A DNA stretch of 64,000 nt from Podarcis raffonei (lineage: Eukaryota > Chordata > Lepidosauria > Squamata > Lacertidae), in contig NC_070606.1 in assembly GCF_027172205.1 (NCBI RefSeq), forward strand, positions 100,117,534 to 100,181,533, in the 5' to 3' direction. Shown in pieces: positions 53,401 to 56,355 of this stretch. Position 1 is the first letter of the stretch. Each line of letters begins with the position of its first letter. The translations under genes and the position numbers were made by a program. The notes under the pieces were generated by a model, which made no database searches, had not been told where the DNA came from, and saw only the letters and a list, made by a program, of their open reading frames with translations.

Positions 53401-55145
53401 TAAACCAGTGATTTTCAACCCATGTGCCATGGCAGCCTGGGTCGCCTTGACTGATGGTCAGGGGTGGCATGGGCAACACTGTCCTCTGTCCCTCTTTCAT
53501 ACCCTCTGATGCCCTCTTGCATCTCTGTCTCCCAAAGGCTTGCGCAGCTGTTTGTTGCAGCAGCCCTGGCTACAAGCTCCGCAGATGAAGGATGCCTCTG
53601 GGGCTGGCCGTGGGGTGCTGGTTGCCAGGAGCTGAGCTGGCCTCGGAGTAAGCAAGCAAGCAAGCAGGTGAGGGAGCCCAGTTTGCCAGTCTGCCAGCCC
53701 TTGCTGTTGGGCTTGGACAGACAAGTCCCAGGCCCCTGTGGGGCAGTGTGAAGAGGCACCTCTCCATGGGGCAGCTCAGAAACCAGGGACAGCAGCAGCA
53801 GCTGCCCAGAGGACTCCCAAGGAGAGGGGAGAGGAGGCCGAGGGAACACTCCACAAGGGAGGGTGTTTGAAAAAGGGCGAGGGGCTGCCAGCTCTATGTG
53901 CAAGGGGTGACCTAACTGGGCTCCCGAGCCCCACAAGGGTGCCGCAGAAAGAAGGTAGTTGGACAAGGGAGTTGTGGACCCCAAAAGGTTGAAAACCTCT
54001 GGCCTGAACTAAATAGTCCCCAGTGCTGAAGCCTTTCTGCACAGGGAAGTCACTTCACCCCCTGATCAGTTTGGTTGCCTTGTCCTAAACCTTTTCCAAC
54101 TCTACAATAGCCTTATTGAGGTGAGGCGACCAGAACCCTATGCAGTACAGTGGTACCTCGGGTTACATACGCTTCAGGTTACAGACTCCGCTAACCCAGA
54201 AATAGTACCTCGGATTAAGAACTTTGCTTCAGGATGAGAACAGAAATTGTGCTCCAGCAGCGCGGCAGCAGCGGGAGGCCCCATTAGCTAAAGTGGTGCC
54301 TCAGGTTAAGAACAGTTTCAGGTTAAGAACGGACCTCCAGAACGAATTAAGTACTTAACCCGAGGTACCACTGTATTTCAAATGTGGTCGCACCATAGTT
54401 TTGTATAAAGGCGTTATGATACCGGCAGCTTCATTTTCAGCCTCTTTCCTGAAGATCCATGTCATGAAAGAATGAGTCTTAGGAGCAAGATGTCACTGAT
54501 GGAGACCGCCAAAGAGGGGACCCCCAAAATGCAAGTGAGACAGTGCCAGAAGTCCAGAGAACCCACGGCTCATTGGCAGATGACTTATTTTTTGAGCCAA
54601 AGACCCCACGCTGCATCCTCAGAGAGGCAAGGTAGAATCTCCTTGAGATCCTTGAGACCTGCCTCTTAGATGCAGGGCAGATTCAGAAAAAGAAAAAGAA
54701 ACCTATCCATTTCTCCTCACTCCCTAGACCAAGATGATGTCCTCCACATATTTTGGACCACAGCAAGCATCTGCCCTGGCCAACACAGCTGATGGGGACA
54801 TCTCAGGATGTGCTGGAGCCTCCAGAGAGCATTTGGTTCACCTTACTGAAACTCTTTGAGCCTCCCATGTCAACCCACCAAGATTTTGCCCAACCAGGAT
54901 CCCACCAGATTTGTTCCACGTTGTTTCTGGTGACATTTCAATGGTGGTTGTGTTTCAGATCCCTAAAGCGGCCCAATTTTGCTCTTTGGCAACGTTACCA
55001 TGTGCGGTCGGGCCTCTCGGTCGATCAGGTCCACCTTCCCCGCCGAGGTCCTGTAATTCTCCAGGTCTTGCTGAACCTCCATGTGCTCTGGGTTTGCCAG
55101 GAAGAACGTGTGGGCAGCATCAGCTGCCTTATCCAACTGGTTGAG
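10453..55145 (-). CDS. P3H2: P3H2 (prolyl 3-hydroxylase 2) gene, exons 2-15, 5' end outside window
   Basis: Encodes a 2-oxoglutarate/Fe(II)-dependent dioxygenase of the endoplasmic reticulum that 3-hydroxylates prolines in collagen chains, above all type IV (family knowledge). Fourteen exons on the minus strand sum to 1641 nt, giving 546 residues plus stop. Mammalian P3H2 has about 708 residues, so only exon 1 (signal peptide, first TPR) is missing. Exons 2-6 carry the TPR-like N-terminal region with its CxxxC cysteines. Exons 10-14 carry the prolyl 4-hydroxylase-type catalytic domain. The iron ligands are visible as HxD in exon 12 (H 15763-15765, D 15757-15759) and a distal H in exon 14 (13626-13628); the 2-oxoglutarate arginine is R at 13596-13598. 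The protein ends in RDEL. All introns are GT-AG and no exon has a frameshift or stop. P3H1 and P3H3 fit worse: the [26 protein letters not shown] and GINPRDEL stretches are P3H2-like from memory of the human protein. Confidence 0.93.
10720..12050 (+). mobile_element. Jockey-superclade (L2/Rex1-like) LINE, split by a SINE
   Basis: Reads [14 protein letters not shown] (RT FxDD box, near 10805-10845), then after the [61 protein letters not shown] and [20 protein letters not shown]. The 3' end is ACAATAAAGGTATC with (ATC)n at 12018-12048. It is broken by stops such as the one at 11469. Confidence 0.78.
10935..11305 (+). mobile_element. Full-length Sauria-type SINE
   Basis: 371 bp. The A box lies in GGTGGCGCTGTGGGTAAAACC and the B box is GGTTCGAATCC. 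The tail AGAGTCGGTCACGACT (11253-11268) matches BovB 42499-42514 at 15 of 16 bases. It ends TTTACCTTTACCTTT. Exact 13-bp duplication TAAATATTAGCAA at 10922-10934 and 11306-11318, inside a LINE. Confidence 0.95.
12470..12880 (+). mobile_element. LINE fragment ending in a C2H2-like domain
   Basis: Encodes [40 protein letters not shown] and [20 protein letters not shown]. The C-terminal Cys2His2 finger with GLxSH is typical of one metazoan LINE group whose clade name I cannot fix. An L2-like tail with (ATT)n (12881-12988) follows. Confidence 0.65.
12933..12988. repeat. (ATT)n microsatellite
   Basis: About 18 ATT units at the end of an L2-like tail. Confidence 0.93.
13548..13688 (-). CDS. P3H2: P3H2 exon 14 (distal His, 2-oxoglutarate Arg)
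   Basis: 141 nt, 47 codons, phase 0; acceptor CTTCCCAG, donor AACTG|GTGAGT. It encodes [40 protein letters not shown] and NPLYREL. H of NPHG is the third iron ligand, and R of KGQR is expected to bind the 2-oxoglutarate carboxylate. Confidence 0.96.
14146..14409 (-). mobile_element. Solo LTR, family A
   Basis: 264 bp, TG...CA, flanked by CAGAG (14141-14145 and 14410-14414). TATA-like CTTATATAGAGC and the reverse of AATAAA are placed as in an LTR promoter and poly(A) site. No internal region remains. A fossil of an LTR element (retrovirus-like or Gypsy; 5-bp duplication). Confidence 0.88.
14530..14800 (+). mobile_element. LINE-type 3' end next to the exon 13 donor
   Basis: AT-rich 3' UTR-like sequence ending TAAGCCGCCTTGAGCATAGT and GGCGGCATGCAAATAAAAT. 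The A-rich end stops about 15 bp from the P3H2 exon 13 donor (14804-14809). It is antisense to the gene; the family is not certain. Confidence 0.55.
14810..14885 (-). CDS. P3H2: P3H2 exon 13
   Basis: 76 nt; acceptor CTGCTAG, donor GACG|GTGAGC. It encodes [25 protein letters not shown]. On the intron side the donor is followed within about 20 bp by a repeat that fills the start of the intron. Confidence 0.95.
15172..15575 (+). mobile_element. L2-like LINE 3' end
   Basis: GCCCAGTATACCTGAAGGAGC, TTCTCGGTAGTGCCACCCGC and CATCTGAAGGCAGCCCTG, then TGGGCGGGGTATAAATAATAAA and (ATT)n. It is severely 5'-truncated and lies in the intron between exons 12 and 13. Confidence 0.82.
15686..15803 (-). CDS. 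P3H2: P3H2 exon 12 (HxD iron ligands)
   Basis: 118 nt; acceptor TCTGCAG, donor TACAG|GTAGGG. It encodes [20 protein letters not shown] followed by [18 protein letters not shown]. The HAD triad holds the first two Fe(II) ligands. The cysteines on either side are conserved in the family. Confidence 0.96.
15949..16296 (+). mobile_element. Full-length Sauria-type SINE
   Basis: A-box region GGTGGCGCTGTGGGTTAAACC, B box GGTTCGAATCC, tail CAGAGTCGGTCATGACCGG and TTTACTTTTACCTTT. It lies in the intron between exons 11 and 12. Confidence 0.93.
16727..16877 (-). CDS. P3H2: P3H2 exon 11
   Basis: 151 nt; acceptor CCCGCAG, donor TCAG|GTAAGG. It encodes [40 protein letters not shown] and [10 protein letters not shown], part of the double-stranded beta-helix of the catalytic domain. 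Confidence 0.95.
17345..17850 (-). mobile_element. CR1 fragment split by a Penelope-like palindrome
   Basis: GCAGGATCAGGCCAAGGGCC, CATCACTGCCTCCAATTGTGG, then GAGGCCGAGCAGAGCCATCC resume across the insertion at 17554-17760. The 12-bp duplication TCCAATTGTGGA marks the join. Confidence 0.75.
17554..17760 (+). mobile_element. Palindromic Penelope-like element, second copy
   Basis: Exact 12-bp duplication TCCAATTGTGGA (17542-17553, 17761-17772) inside CR1. Arms run about 17617-17679 and 17680-17739 around GTGTGCATGCACAC. The end GGTAGCCGTGTTGGTCTGC matches the opposite end of the 18526 copy. The GAAA box is AAAA here, so any ribozyme is decayed. Confidence 0.6.
17893..18154. mobile_element. Mariner-type MITE
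   Basis: Ends GTCATACCTCGTGTTA and GCCAGAGGTACCACTGTA with TA at the borders. The interior has CGCATGCGCAGAC and GCGGGTTGCG. Same family as 28956. Confidence 0.75.
18210..18800 (-). mobile_element. Possible LTR remnant hosting the palindrome
   Basis: Outside the Penelope-like insertion the sequence reads as one unit ending CCATTCCCTGACA (reverse TGTCAGGGAATGG). Borders are not secure and it has no second copy here to compare. Confidence 0.3.
18526..18757 (-). mobile_element. Palindromic Penelope-like element with hammerhead-like core
   Basis: Exact 12-bp duplication AGAGAGAAGCTG (18514-18525, 18758-18769). Arms 18542-18606 and 18643-18709 are perfectly complementary. The 36-base spacer holds tandem copies of CTGAAGAAGTGTAT (minus strand). 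Minus strand 18616-18591 reads CTGAAGA, A, GTGTGCATGCACAC, GAAA, the order of hammerhead conserved boxes around helix II. Helix III and a cleavage triplet are not convincing. The Penelope call is inferred from the inverted layout, the duplication length and this motif; no protein is encoded. Confidence 0.55.
19040..19302. mobile_element. hAT MITE
   Basis: Terminal inverted repeats CAGGGGTCAACAAGGTTTA and GGTTGCTGACCCCTG. 8-bp flanks TGCTATCG and TGCTATTG (one mismatch), inside CR1. 263 bp, non-coding. Confidence 0.85.
19593..19906 (+). mobile_element. L2-like LINE 3' end
   Basis: GCTCCCTCCCTGCGAGAAG and GAGCCGCCCAGAGTGGCTGG, then GGCGGGGTATAAGTAATAAA. Flanked by ATTTCTTCAC at 19583-19592 and 19907-19916 (10-bp duplication), inside CR1. 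Confidence 0.82.
20062..20206 (+). mobile_element. L2-like 3' tail ending in an 8-mer array
   Basis: TTTGTTGGAAGCCACCCAGAG and AGATGGGCAGGGCACAATTA lead into about ten (TTAAATTA) units at 20129-20206. The tail microsatellite of this family is usually (ATT)n, so the 8-mer is a local expansion. Confidence 0.65.
20129..20206. repeat. (TTAAATTA)n array
   Basis: Around ten 8-base units at the end of an L2-like tail, about 100 bp from the L1 inserted in exon 10. Confidence 0.88.
20318..21231 (-). mobile_element. 5'-truncated L1 LINE inserted in the P3H2 exon 10 end
   Basis: 914 bp in the same orientation as P3H2. The minus-strand frame 21169-20558 (203 codons) is open and carries the L1 ORF2 C-terminal signature: [17 protein letters not shown] (CCHC-like, HxWW) and [10 protein letters not shown]. 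The poly(A) shows as plus-strand T's from 20318. The target-site duplication is TACCTTGAGAGCTTT at 20303-20317 and 21232-21246, exact over 15 bp. The open frame and exact duplication suggest a recent insertion. Confidence 0.95.
21235..21330 (-). CDS. P3H2: P3H2 exon 10, with donor rebuilt by an L1 insertion
   Basis: 96 nt, 32 codons, phase 0; acceptor TGTTTCAG, donor CTCAAG|GTAAGA. It encodes [20 protein letters not shown] and [12 protein letters not shown]. The last 12 exon bases and the donor GTA (21232-21246) are one copy of a 15-bp target-site duplication. The second copy is at 20303-20317, beyond an inserted L1, where it is followed by TGAGGG, giving the older donor GTATGA. Bases 4-6 of the present donor (AGA) come from the L1. 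Read-through past the donor would meet a stop within 25 codons (TGA at 21166-21168). Confidence 0.95.
21626..22310 (-). mobile_element. Jockey-superclade (L2/Rex1-like) LINE fragment
   Basis: Minus-strand frame 22299-21961 encodes [40 protein letters not shown] and LFQLLPSGR, homologous to 11480-11850. The tail shows as GATACGATACGATAATCTTTATTG. It is interrupted by a BovB end. Confidence 0.78.
21794..21906 (+). mobile_element. BovB 3'-end fragment inside an L2/Rex-like LINE
   Basis: 113 bp of the BovB 3' terminus, ending CGACTAAACGACTAAACAAC. It is flanked by ATACTCCTT at 21785-21793 and 21907-21915. It is severely 5'-truncated and splits an older minus-strand LINE. Confidence 0.88.
22696..22823 (-). 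CDS. P3H2: P3H2 exon 9
   Basis: 128 nt; acceptor TTCCCAG, donor CCAAT|GTGAGT. It encodes [20 protein letters not shown] and [22 protein letters not shown], the entry into the dioxygenase domain. [18 protein letters not shown] is the stretch that most clearly separates P3H2 from P3H1 and P3H3. Confidence 0.95.
23225..23488 (-). mobile_element. Solo LTR, family A
   Basis: 264 bp and closely similar to 14146-14409. Flanked by AAAAG (23220-23224 and 23489-23493). Only the LTR is left. Confidence 0.9.
23590..23866 (-). mobile_element. CR1 3' fragment
   Basis: The reverse complement of the CR1 end: GAGTTGTAGGCTTGGAAGGG, CTCTGCTTAAAAACCTCCAA, CAAACAGCTCCTATGGTC. It is diverged. Confidence 0.78.
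23868..23940 (-). mobile_element. L1 3'-end remnant
   Basis: Plus-strand TTTTTATATATATAAATTTTTATTAG is the reverse of the AATAAAAATTTATA-type L1 3' terminus seen at 20318. It is very short, so the family call is tentative. Confidence 0.45.
23941..24420 (-). mobile_element. L2-like LINE fragment
   Basis: Minus-strand frame 24416-23934 (160 codons) encodes [40 protein letters not shown] and [20 protein letters not shown], the same family as 51240. It is truncated at both ends. Confidence 0.82.
24445..24745 (+). mobile_element. CR1 3' fragment
   Basis: CTTAGGAAGAACTTTCTGGC, TGTTTGACAGTGGAACAGAC and GGGGGTTGGACCAGATGATC lead into the ATTCTATGATTCT tail. It is older than the 61087 type. Confidence 0.82.
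25815..26276 (+). mobile_element. BovB 3' fragment
   Basis: Encodes [20 protein letters not shown] and [18 protein letters not shown] and ends in the BovB tail ACGACTAAACGACTAAACAACAAC. It is a 5'-truncated copy about as long as the one at 49771. Confidence 0.92.
27275..27628 (-). mobile_element. Full-length Sauria-type SINE
   Basis: Starts with the reverse of the tail (AAAGGTAAAGATAAAGGG) and ends in the reverse of the tRNA-like head (GGTTTAACCCACAGTGCCACC). 11-bp duplication ACACTACATTA at 27264-27274 and 27629-27639. Confidence 0.93.
28227..28321 (-). CDS. P3H2: P3H2 exon 8
   Basis: 95 nt; acceptor CTCCGCAG, donor GGAAG|GTAAGA. It encodes [20 protein letters not shown] followed by [11 protein letters not shown]. 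This is the flexible linker between the TPR region and the catalytic domain. It diverges in the middle and is conserved at both ends. Confidence 0.9.
28956..29219. mobile_element. Mariner-type MITE
   Basis: TACAGCCATACCTCATG ... CAGAGGTACCACTGTA, TA-flanked, 264 bp; homologous to 17893-18154 along its length. Confidence 0.78.
29511..29665. repeat. Inverted repeat of unknown origin
   Basis: ATATAGGCCAGGAGGAGCCTG with GGGTTTTGCTTTCCTC pairs with GAGGAAAGCAAAACCC and TTCTGGCCTATAT. Arms of about 45 bp with few mismatches and a spacer of about 60 bp, just before a CR1 tail. Confidence 0.65.
29676..30182 (-). mobile_element. CR1 LINE 3' fragment
   Basis: Minus-strand frame 30182-29754 encodes [20 protein letters not shown] and on to LDNHMSGVL. 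It belongs to the same young CR1 subfamily as 7471 and 61087, starts at the (ATCATAGA) tail, and is 5'-truncated. Confidence 0.94.
30629..30669 (-). CDS. P3H2: P3H2 exon 7 (micro-exon)
   Basis: 41 nt, the shortest exon; acceptor CGTTTCAG, donor CACAG|GTAGGT. It encodes [13 protein letters not shown] and shares an arginine codon with exon 8. It is too short to stand out as an open frame; it was placed by the phase of exons 6 and 8 and by similarity to the human NYW...GRQDENR segment. Confidence 0.88.
30820..31170 (-). mobile_element. Full-length Sauria-type SINE
   Basis: Flanked by an exact 13-bp duplication TCCTATCATTCCT (30807-30819 and 31171-31183). B box reverse GGATTCGAACC is intact. It lies about 150 bp upstream of P3H2 exon 7 in the intron. 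Confidence 0.95.
31506..31758 (-). mobile_element. 5'-truncated Sauria-type SINE, second subfamily
   Basis: Has the GTACCCCTGCCCGTACGGGCC and GACAGACTCTAGGGTTGTGCGC variant tail and lacks the tRNA head. 13-bp duplication CCTTAAAGTGTTA at 31493-31505 and 31759-31771. Truncation at the 5' end is as expected for LINE-driven copying. Confidence 0.92.
31800..31942 (+). mobile_element. L2-like 3' tail with (AAT)n
   Basis: TGTACGCCGCCCAGAGTGGC and CCAGATGGGCAGGGTATTAT, then AAT repeats. The ORF1-only L1 inserted into this repeat. Confidence 0.65.
31943..33878 (+). mobile_element. L1 copy with 5' UTR and ORF1 but no ORF2 (HAL1-like)
   Basis: Begins GGACTTCCGGGTTAGCGCC with a GC-rich 5' UTR, followed by an ORF at 32765-33352 (195 codons, [20 protein letters not shown]...). 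That ORF is rich in E/K/L and looks coiled-coil, as in L1 ORF1. It ends with TTCCAATAAATATTTATAAAA and an AAT tail, and no endonuclease or RT sequence is present. It sits in an (AAT)n tract at the end of an L2-like tail, so target-site duplications cannot be read. The ORF1 frame ends early and the C-terminal part seems to shift to 33166-33426. Assignment to L1 rests on architecture, not a database match. Confidence 0.7.
34105..34205 (+). mobile_element. L2-like fragment
   Basis: ATCCTGTCTGGACTACTGCAATGC and CTACGTGGGGCTGCCTTTGAA code the [13 protein letters not shown] segment; about 100 bp survive. Confidence 0.6.
34339..34370. repeat. (TG)n microsatellite
   Basis: About 16 TG units in the intron between exons 6 and 7. 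Confidence 0.93.
35052..35141 (-). CDS. P3H2: P3H2 exon 6
   Basis: 90 nt, 30 codons, phase 0; acceptor TGTTTCAG, donor GCCG|GTAAGT. It encodes [20 protein letters not shown] followed by [10 protein letters not shown], matching the human linker that follows the TPRs. Confidence 0.92.
35350..35515 (-). mobile_element. L2-like 3' end with (AAT)n
   Basis: About sixteen AAT units (35354-35403), then TTTATACCCCGCCCGCCCCAGC and GGGCTCAGGGTGGCTAA, the reverse of the 52530-type tail. Confidence 0.68.
35354..35403. repeat. (AAT)n microsatellite
   Basis: About 16 AAT units, the tail of a minus-oriented L2-like end. Confidence 0.93.
35707..36177. mobile_element. hAT non-autonomous transposon
   Basis: Ends CAGGGGCATAGG and CTCCACCTCTG; exact 8-bp duplication AGAACAGG (35699-35706, 36178-36185). 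471 bp and GC-rich, which yields several spurious open frames. It lies 212 bp from exon 5. Confidence 0.88.
36389..36531 (-). CDS. P3H2: P3H2 exon 5 (TPR)
   Basis: 143 nt; acceptor CTCTTTCAG, donor AGAGAG|GTAAGA. It encodes [20 protein letters not shown], a TPR helix pair, then [20 protein letters not shown] and ASIKPRE. It is the least conserved of the TPR exons relative to the human protein as I recall it, but the frame is intact. Confidence 0.93.
36943..37127. mobile_element. MITE with 25-bp inverted ends
   Basis: TTTCACTTTAGAACAAGCCACGG and CCGTGGTTTGTTCTAAAGTGAAA. A third copy of the motif (GAACCGTGGTTTGTTCTAAA) lies inside near 36990. 185 bp; superfamily unknown. Confidence 0.7.
37642..38003 (-). 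mobile_element. Full-length Sauria-type SINE, second subfamily
   Basis: Tail variant GTACGGGCCAGTCTTGACAG, centre CACTTCCGGGTCACGTGGCC, B box reverse GGATTCGAACC, head reverse ACAGCGCCACCCGCGTCC. No clear target duplication seen. Confidence 0.92.
38253..38384 (-). CDS. P3H2: P3H2 exon 4
   Basis: 132 nt; acceptor TCTTCACAG, donor AGAG|GTACAG. It encodes [20 protein letters not shown] and [16 protein letters not shown], including the second CxxxC pair. Both junctions split codons: GAT is shared with exon 3 and GTG with exon 5. A solo LTR starts 55 bp upstream in the intron. Confidence 0.95.
38440..38709 (+). mobile_element. Solo LTR, family A
   Basis: 270 bp in the opposite orientation to the other two, TGTTATG...CTAACA. 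Flanked by AAAACC on both sides (38434-38439, 38710-38715). Starts 55 bp from P3H2 exon 4. Contains GCTCTATATAAGCAGG and GAATAAACAAG. Confidence 0.9.
38935..39290. mobile_element. Two CR1 3'-end fragments, tail to tail
   Basis: 38935-39130 is a minus-oriented CR1 end (AAGTGACCCTAAGGGTCATC, ACCACCTTCTTGGGGAGTCC). 39140-39290 is plus-oriented (GGAGGTTTTTAAGCAAAGAT, GACTAGATGACCCTCGGG, then ATTCTATGATTCTATG). Both are old. BovB inserted just beyond them. Confidence 0.75.
39315..42535 (+). mobile_element. Full-length BovB (RTE clade) LINE, near-intact ORF
   Basis: 3221 bp flanked by an exact 13-bp duplication AGGTTTCTAGTGC (39302-39314 and 42536-42548). One frame runs from 39423 to 42524 and is interrupted once, by TGA at 41328-41330. 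The first ATG is near 39492. The AP endonuclease comes first ([29 protein letters not shown]), then reverse transcriptase ([37 protein letters not shown]), then a C-terminal region ending KSRTRLND. The interrupted codon sits in YVD*ELPEVQ, where I recall Arg in ruminant copies, so a CGA to TGA change at a CpG is likely. The 3' end is ACGACTAAACGACTAAAC. Confidence 0.95.
42560..43370 (-). mobile_element. CR1 fragment split by a solo LTR
   Basis: GGTGGCTCTGCTCAGCCTCC before, and AATGCTCCTGAATTCCTGTTGC after, the LTR at 42610-43205. This matches the intact order at 59325-59370. It starts just beyond the BovB 3' duplication. Confidence 0.75.
42610..43205 (+). mobile_element. Solo LTR, GC-rich
   Basis: 596 bp, TG...CA, flanked by ACAGC (42605-42609 and 43206-43210), inserted in CR1. 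GAGATAAAAGGCTG is a TATA-like site. It lies 74 bp beyond the BovB 3' end. A fossil with no coding remnant. Confidence 0.8.
43907..44155. mobile_element. Mariner-type MITE
   Basis: TACAGTCAAACCTCAGTTGTC ... GCCGAGGTTTGACTGTA, 249 bp with long perfect-looking inverted ends. Its last TA is the first TA of the next MITE. Confidence 0.82.
44154..44349. mobile_element. Mariner-type MITE
   Basis: TACAGTGATACCTCGAGTTAC ... ACCCGAGGTACCACTGTA, 196 bp. Same family as 54146 and 56356. Confidence 0.85.
45235..45582 (+). mobile_element. Sauria-type SINE
   Basis: GTGGTCTAAACCACTGAGCC (head), GTTCGAATCCC (B box), and tail CAGAGTCATCCACGACTGG then TTTACCTTT. The first bases of the head are diverged. Confidence 0.9.
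45583..47184. other. Intron 3 stretch with no recognised feature
   Basis: 1.6 kb without repeats that I recognise. It is the longest apparently unique stretch of intron 3. The frame 46573-46989 has no recognisable domain. Confidence 0.45.
47192..47777. mobile_element. hAT-like repeat with TAAGGGAC motifs
   Basis: Ends CATAGCTGTCAACTTAC and CACTTGACAGCTATG. Flanks GGCCAGG (47185-47191 and 47778-47784). Many copies of AATAAGGGAC sit near both ends, a pattern seen for transposase-binding sites. Confidence 0.7.
47880..48602 (+). mobile_element. LTR-like repeat, family B (borders approximate)
   Basis: The second copy of the 463-1245 repeat, in intron 3 of P3H2. CAATCAGCTGGCTC, CCTATAAAGGCAGG and ACCAATAAAGTTGTGG are present. 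The two copies differ by scattered changes, consistent with separate old insertions. Confidence 0.6.
49540..49760 (+). mobile_element. CR1 3' fragment
   Basis: AAACATTCAGAAGAACTTTC, GTCTGACAGTGGAGCGGACT and AACCAGATGACCCTTGG, ending before TTCTACTATTCTATTG. Confidence 0.8.
49771..50292 (+). mobile_element. BovB 3' fragment
   Basis: 5'-truncated copy encoding [20 protein letters not shown] through [20 protein letters not shown], with a stop after GARRRG. It ends in the BovB tail. Flanks read AAGAATGGAG and AAGAATGAAG, a probable short target duplication. Confidence 0.9.
50995..51239 (+). mobile_element. L2-like LINE internal fragment
   Basis: CTAGATTACTGCAATGCACT is the LDYCNAL coding segment; CTGCTTGCTAATTTTCCACAGGG follows. 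It overlaps in content with the 51240 element, so it is a separate insertion. Confidence 0.65.
51240..52110 (+). mobile_element. L2-like LINE 3' part
   Basis: The frame 51240-52004 (254 codons) encodes [60 protein letters not shown] and ALWKALPPD, the C-terminal RT region typical of L2-clade elements. The 3' end is GGGCGGGGTATAAGTAATAAA. A further L2-like piece at 50995-51239 abuts it upstream. Confidence 0.8.
52262..52451 (-). CDS. P3H2: P3H2 exon 3 (TPR and cysteine motif)
   Basis: 190 nt, 63 codons plus one base; acceptor ATTACAG, donor GCAG|GTAGGG. It encodes a TPR pair ([19 protein letters not shown]) followed by TECRVLCEG, one of the CxxxC motifs typical of the leprecan N-terminal domain, then [15 protein letters not shown]. 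An L2-like LINE fragment lies about 80 bp upstream in the intron. Confidence 0.94.
52530..52915 (+). mobile_element. L2-like LINE 3' end near exon 3
   Basis: Frame 52523-52708 encodes [20 protein letters not shown] and ends LAFGLDSV. The tail is GCCACCCTGAGCCTGGCTCTGG, then (ATT)n at 52895-52911. It is the same subfamily as 2143-2585. Confidence 0.78.
53020..53377 (-). mobile_element. Full-length Sauria-type SINE, second subfamily
   Basis: 15-bp duplication TCACCCCTTCATCTA at 53005-53019 and 53378-53392, inside CR1. It carries the CCCGTACGGGCC tail variant, like 37642 and 31506. Confidence 0.95.
53406..54001. mobile_element. hAT non-autonomous transposon
   Basis: Terminal inverted repeats CAGTGATTTTCAACC and GGTTGAAAACCTCTG. 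The 8-bp flanks are diverged. 596 bp, no transposase; inserted in the CR1 at 52917-54445. Confidence 0.78.
54146..54375. mobile_element. Mariner-type MITE
   Basis: TACAGTGGTACCTCGGGTTAC ... AACCCGAGGTACCACTGTA. Inserted at a TA in CR1 (flanks GCAG and TTTC). Confidence 0.9.
54999..55145 (-). CDS. P3H2: P3H2 exon 2 (TPR region)
   Basis: 147 nt, 49 codons, phase 0 at both ends. The acceptor reads TTTGCAG and the donor ATG|GTAACG. The peptide begins [20 protein letters not shown] and ends DREARPHM. It is the second half of a TPR hairpin and corresponds to human exon 2. Confidence 0.93.
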
Positions 55146-55244
55146 CTGCAAAGGAAAGGAAAAGAAAGAGGCACTGAGGCTCCTTGCAAAGTGCTCTGAG
55201 GTTTTCTACAAACAAGTAGTGCATAAATTTTATGACATAAAGAA

Positions 55245-55292
55245 GAAAGAAAGGAAGGAAGGAAGGAAGGAAGGAAGGAAGGAAGGAAGGAA
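55245..55292. repeat. (GGAA)n microsatellite
   Basis: About eleven GGAA/GAAG units, 100 bp upstream of exon 2. GGAA runs can bind ETS factors in other settings; nothing here shows that. Confidence 0.92.
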
Positions 55293-55599
55293 GGGAGAGT
55301 GTGTCTGCTCCACAGCAGATCCCAGAGGGTTGGTTTATTTATTTACATGAGGCCAAAATAAAGTACAACAATGAAAACACCATGGGTGGGAGTCAAGCAA
55401 GTTTTACTCAAAGTAGACCCAACAGAATGAATGAACATGACTAAAGACCCTATTGCACACTACTTTTATAGCAGTATTATAGCATTTTAACCAGTCATCA
55501 TTTATTATTACAGCTGTTGTTGTTGTTACATTTATATATTGTCCTTCCTCTGAAGATCACAGGGACCACCTGTGAGCCACATGAGCCTCAAGTGACAAC

Positions 55600-56340
55600 A
55601 GTGGAACTAGAATTACCCGCTAGCAGACTTGAAATTTATGGCATGTTGTACACTGAAAGATAATTATATGAAAATTATATGGGATTTGACTCCTAGTAAG
55701 TTGGCAAAAATGTATAGGGCAAGTTCAAATACCTGCTGGAAATGTAAAGAAAAAGAAGGGACCTTTTATCATATGTGGTGGACTTGTCTAGTAAGAAAAG
55801 CTTTCTGGGAGATGGTATATAATGAAATGGGGAAAAAAAAGTTTAAAATAACTTTTGTTAAGAAACCAGAAGCGTTTTTATTAGGAATTACAGGTACCGA
55901 CATTCCAAAGGAGCAGAAAAGACTTTTCATGTATGGAACAACAGCCACCAGGATGTTATTAGCCCAAAGGTGGAAAGAAAACAAAGTCGCTACCAGAGAG
56001 GAATGGCAAACCAAGCTGTTAAACTACGCCCAAATGGCAAAACTGACTGGAAAACTCAGAAACCAAGAGGACAAAAACTTTATAAAAGAACGGGGAAAAT
56101 TTAGAAGTTATTTAGGAGACCACTGTAAGCAGATGGAAACATTGGCAGAATTTTGATTTCACTTGTAGCGTAAAAATTACCGCAGAGTATGGAAGAATAT
56201 GCATTTCTAAATGTTCAAAACGGGAACCTATGGAAGGGGTGGGGAGAAGTGCTGAGATTCAGAGGAATCTCTGTATATGGATAATATAGATTTGGATTTT
56301 TATAACTTTGTATTTGTAAAACCAAATGAAAATGATTTCA
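55600..56340 (+). mobile_element. L1 LINE 3' part (ORF2 C-terminus)
   Basis: The open frame 55629-56156 (175 codons) has CWKCKEKEGTFYHMWWTC, the L1 ORF2 CCHC-like motif, and [14 protein letters not shown], closely parallel to the exon 10 L1. It is followed by a 3' UTR ending in an A-rich stretch near 56340. It is 5'-truncated and lies in P3H2 intron 1, antisense to the gene. Confidence 0.85.
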
Positions 56341-56355
56341 AAAACAAAACAGAAT

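Larger units (their letters stand above)
52917..54445 (-). mobile_element. CR1 fragment with three nested insertions
   Basis: CR1 antisense blocks 52917-53019, 53378-53405, 54002-54145 and 54376-54445 read in order (AGAGAGGGAGAAAAACTCTA, TTTTCTCTAAAC, CCTTTTCCAACTCTACAATAG, TTTCAAATGTGGTCGCACCA). A SINE, a hAT element and a mariner MITE separate them. Confidence 0.8.

Noticed and set aside
10453-55145. P3H1 or P3H3 as the gene identity
   Set aside because: Both share the active-site motifs, but the linker, exon 9, and C-terminus match P3H2 better from memory; a protein search would settle it.
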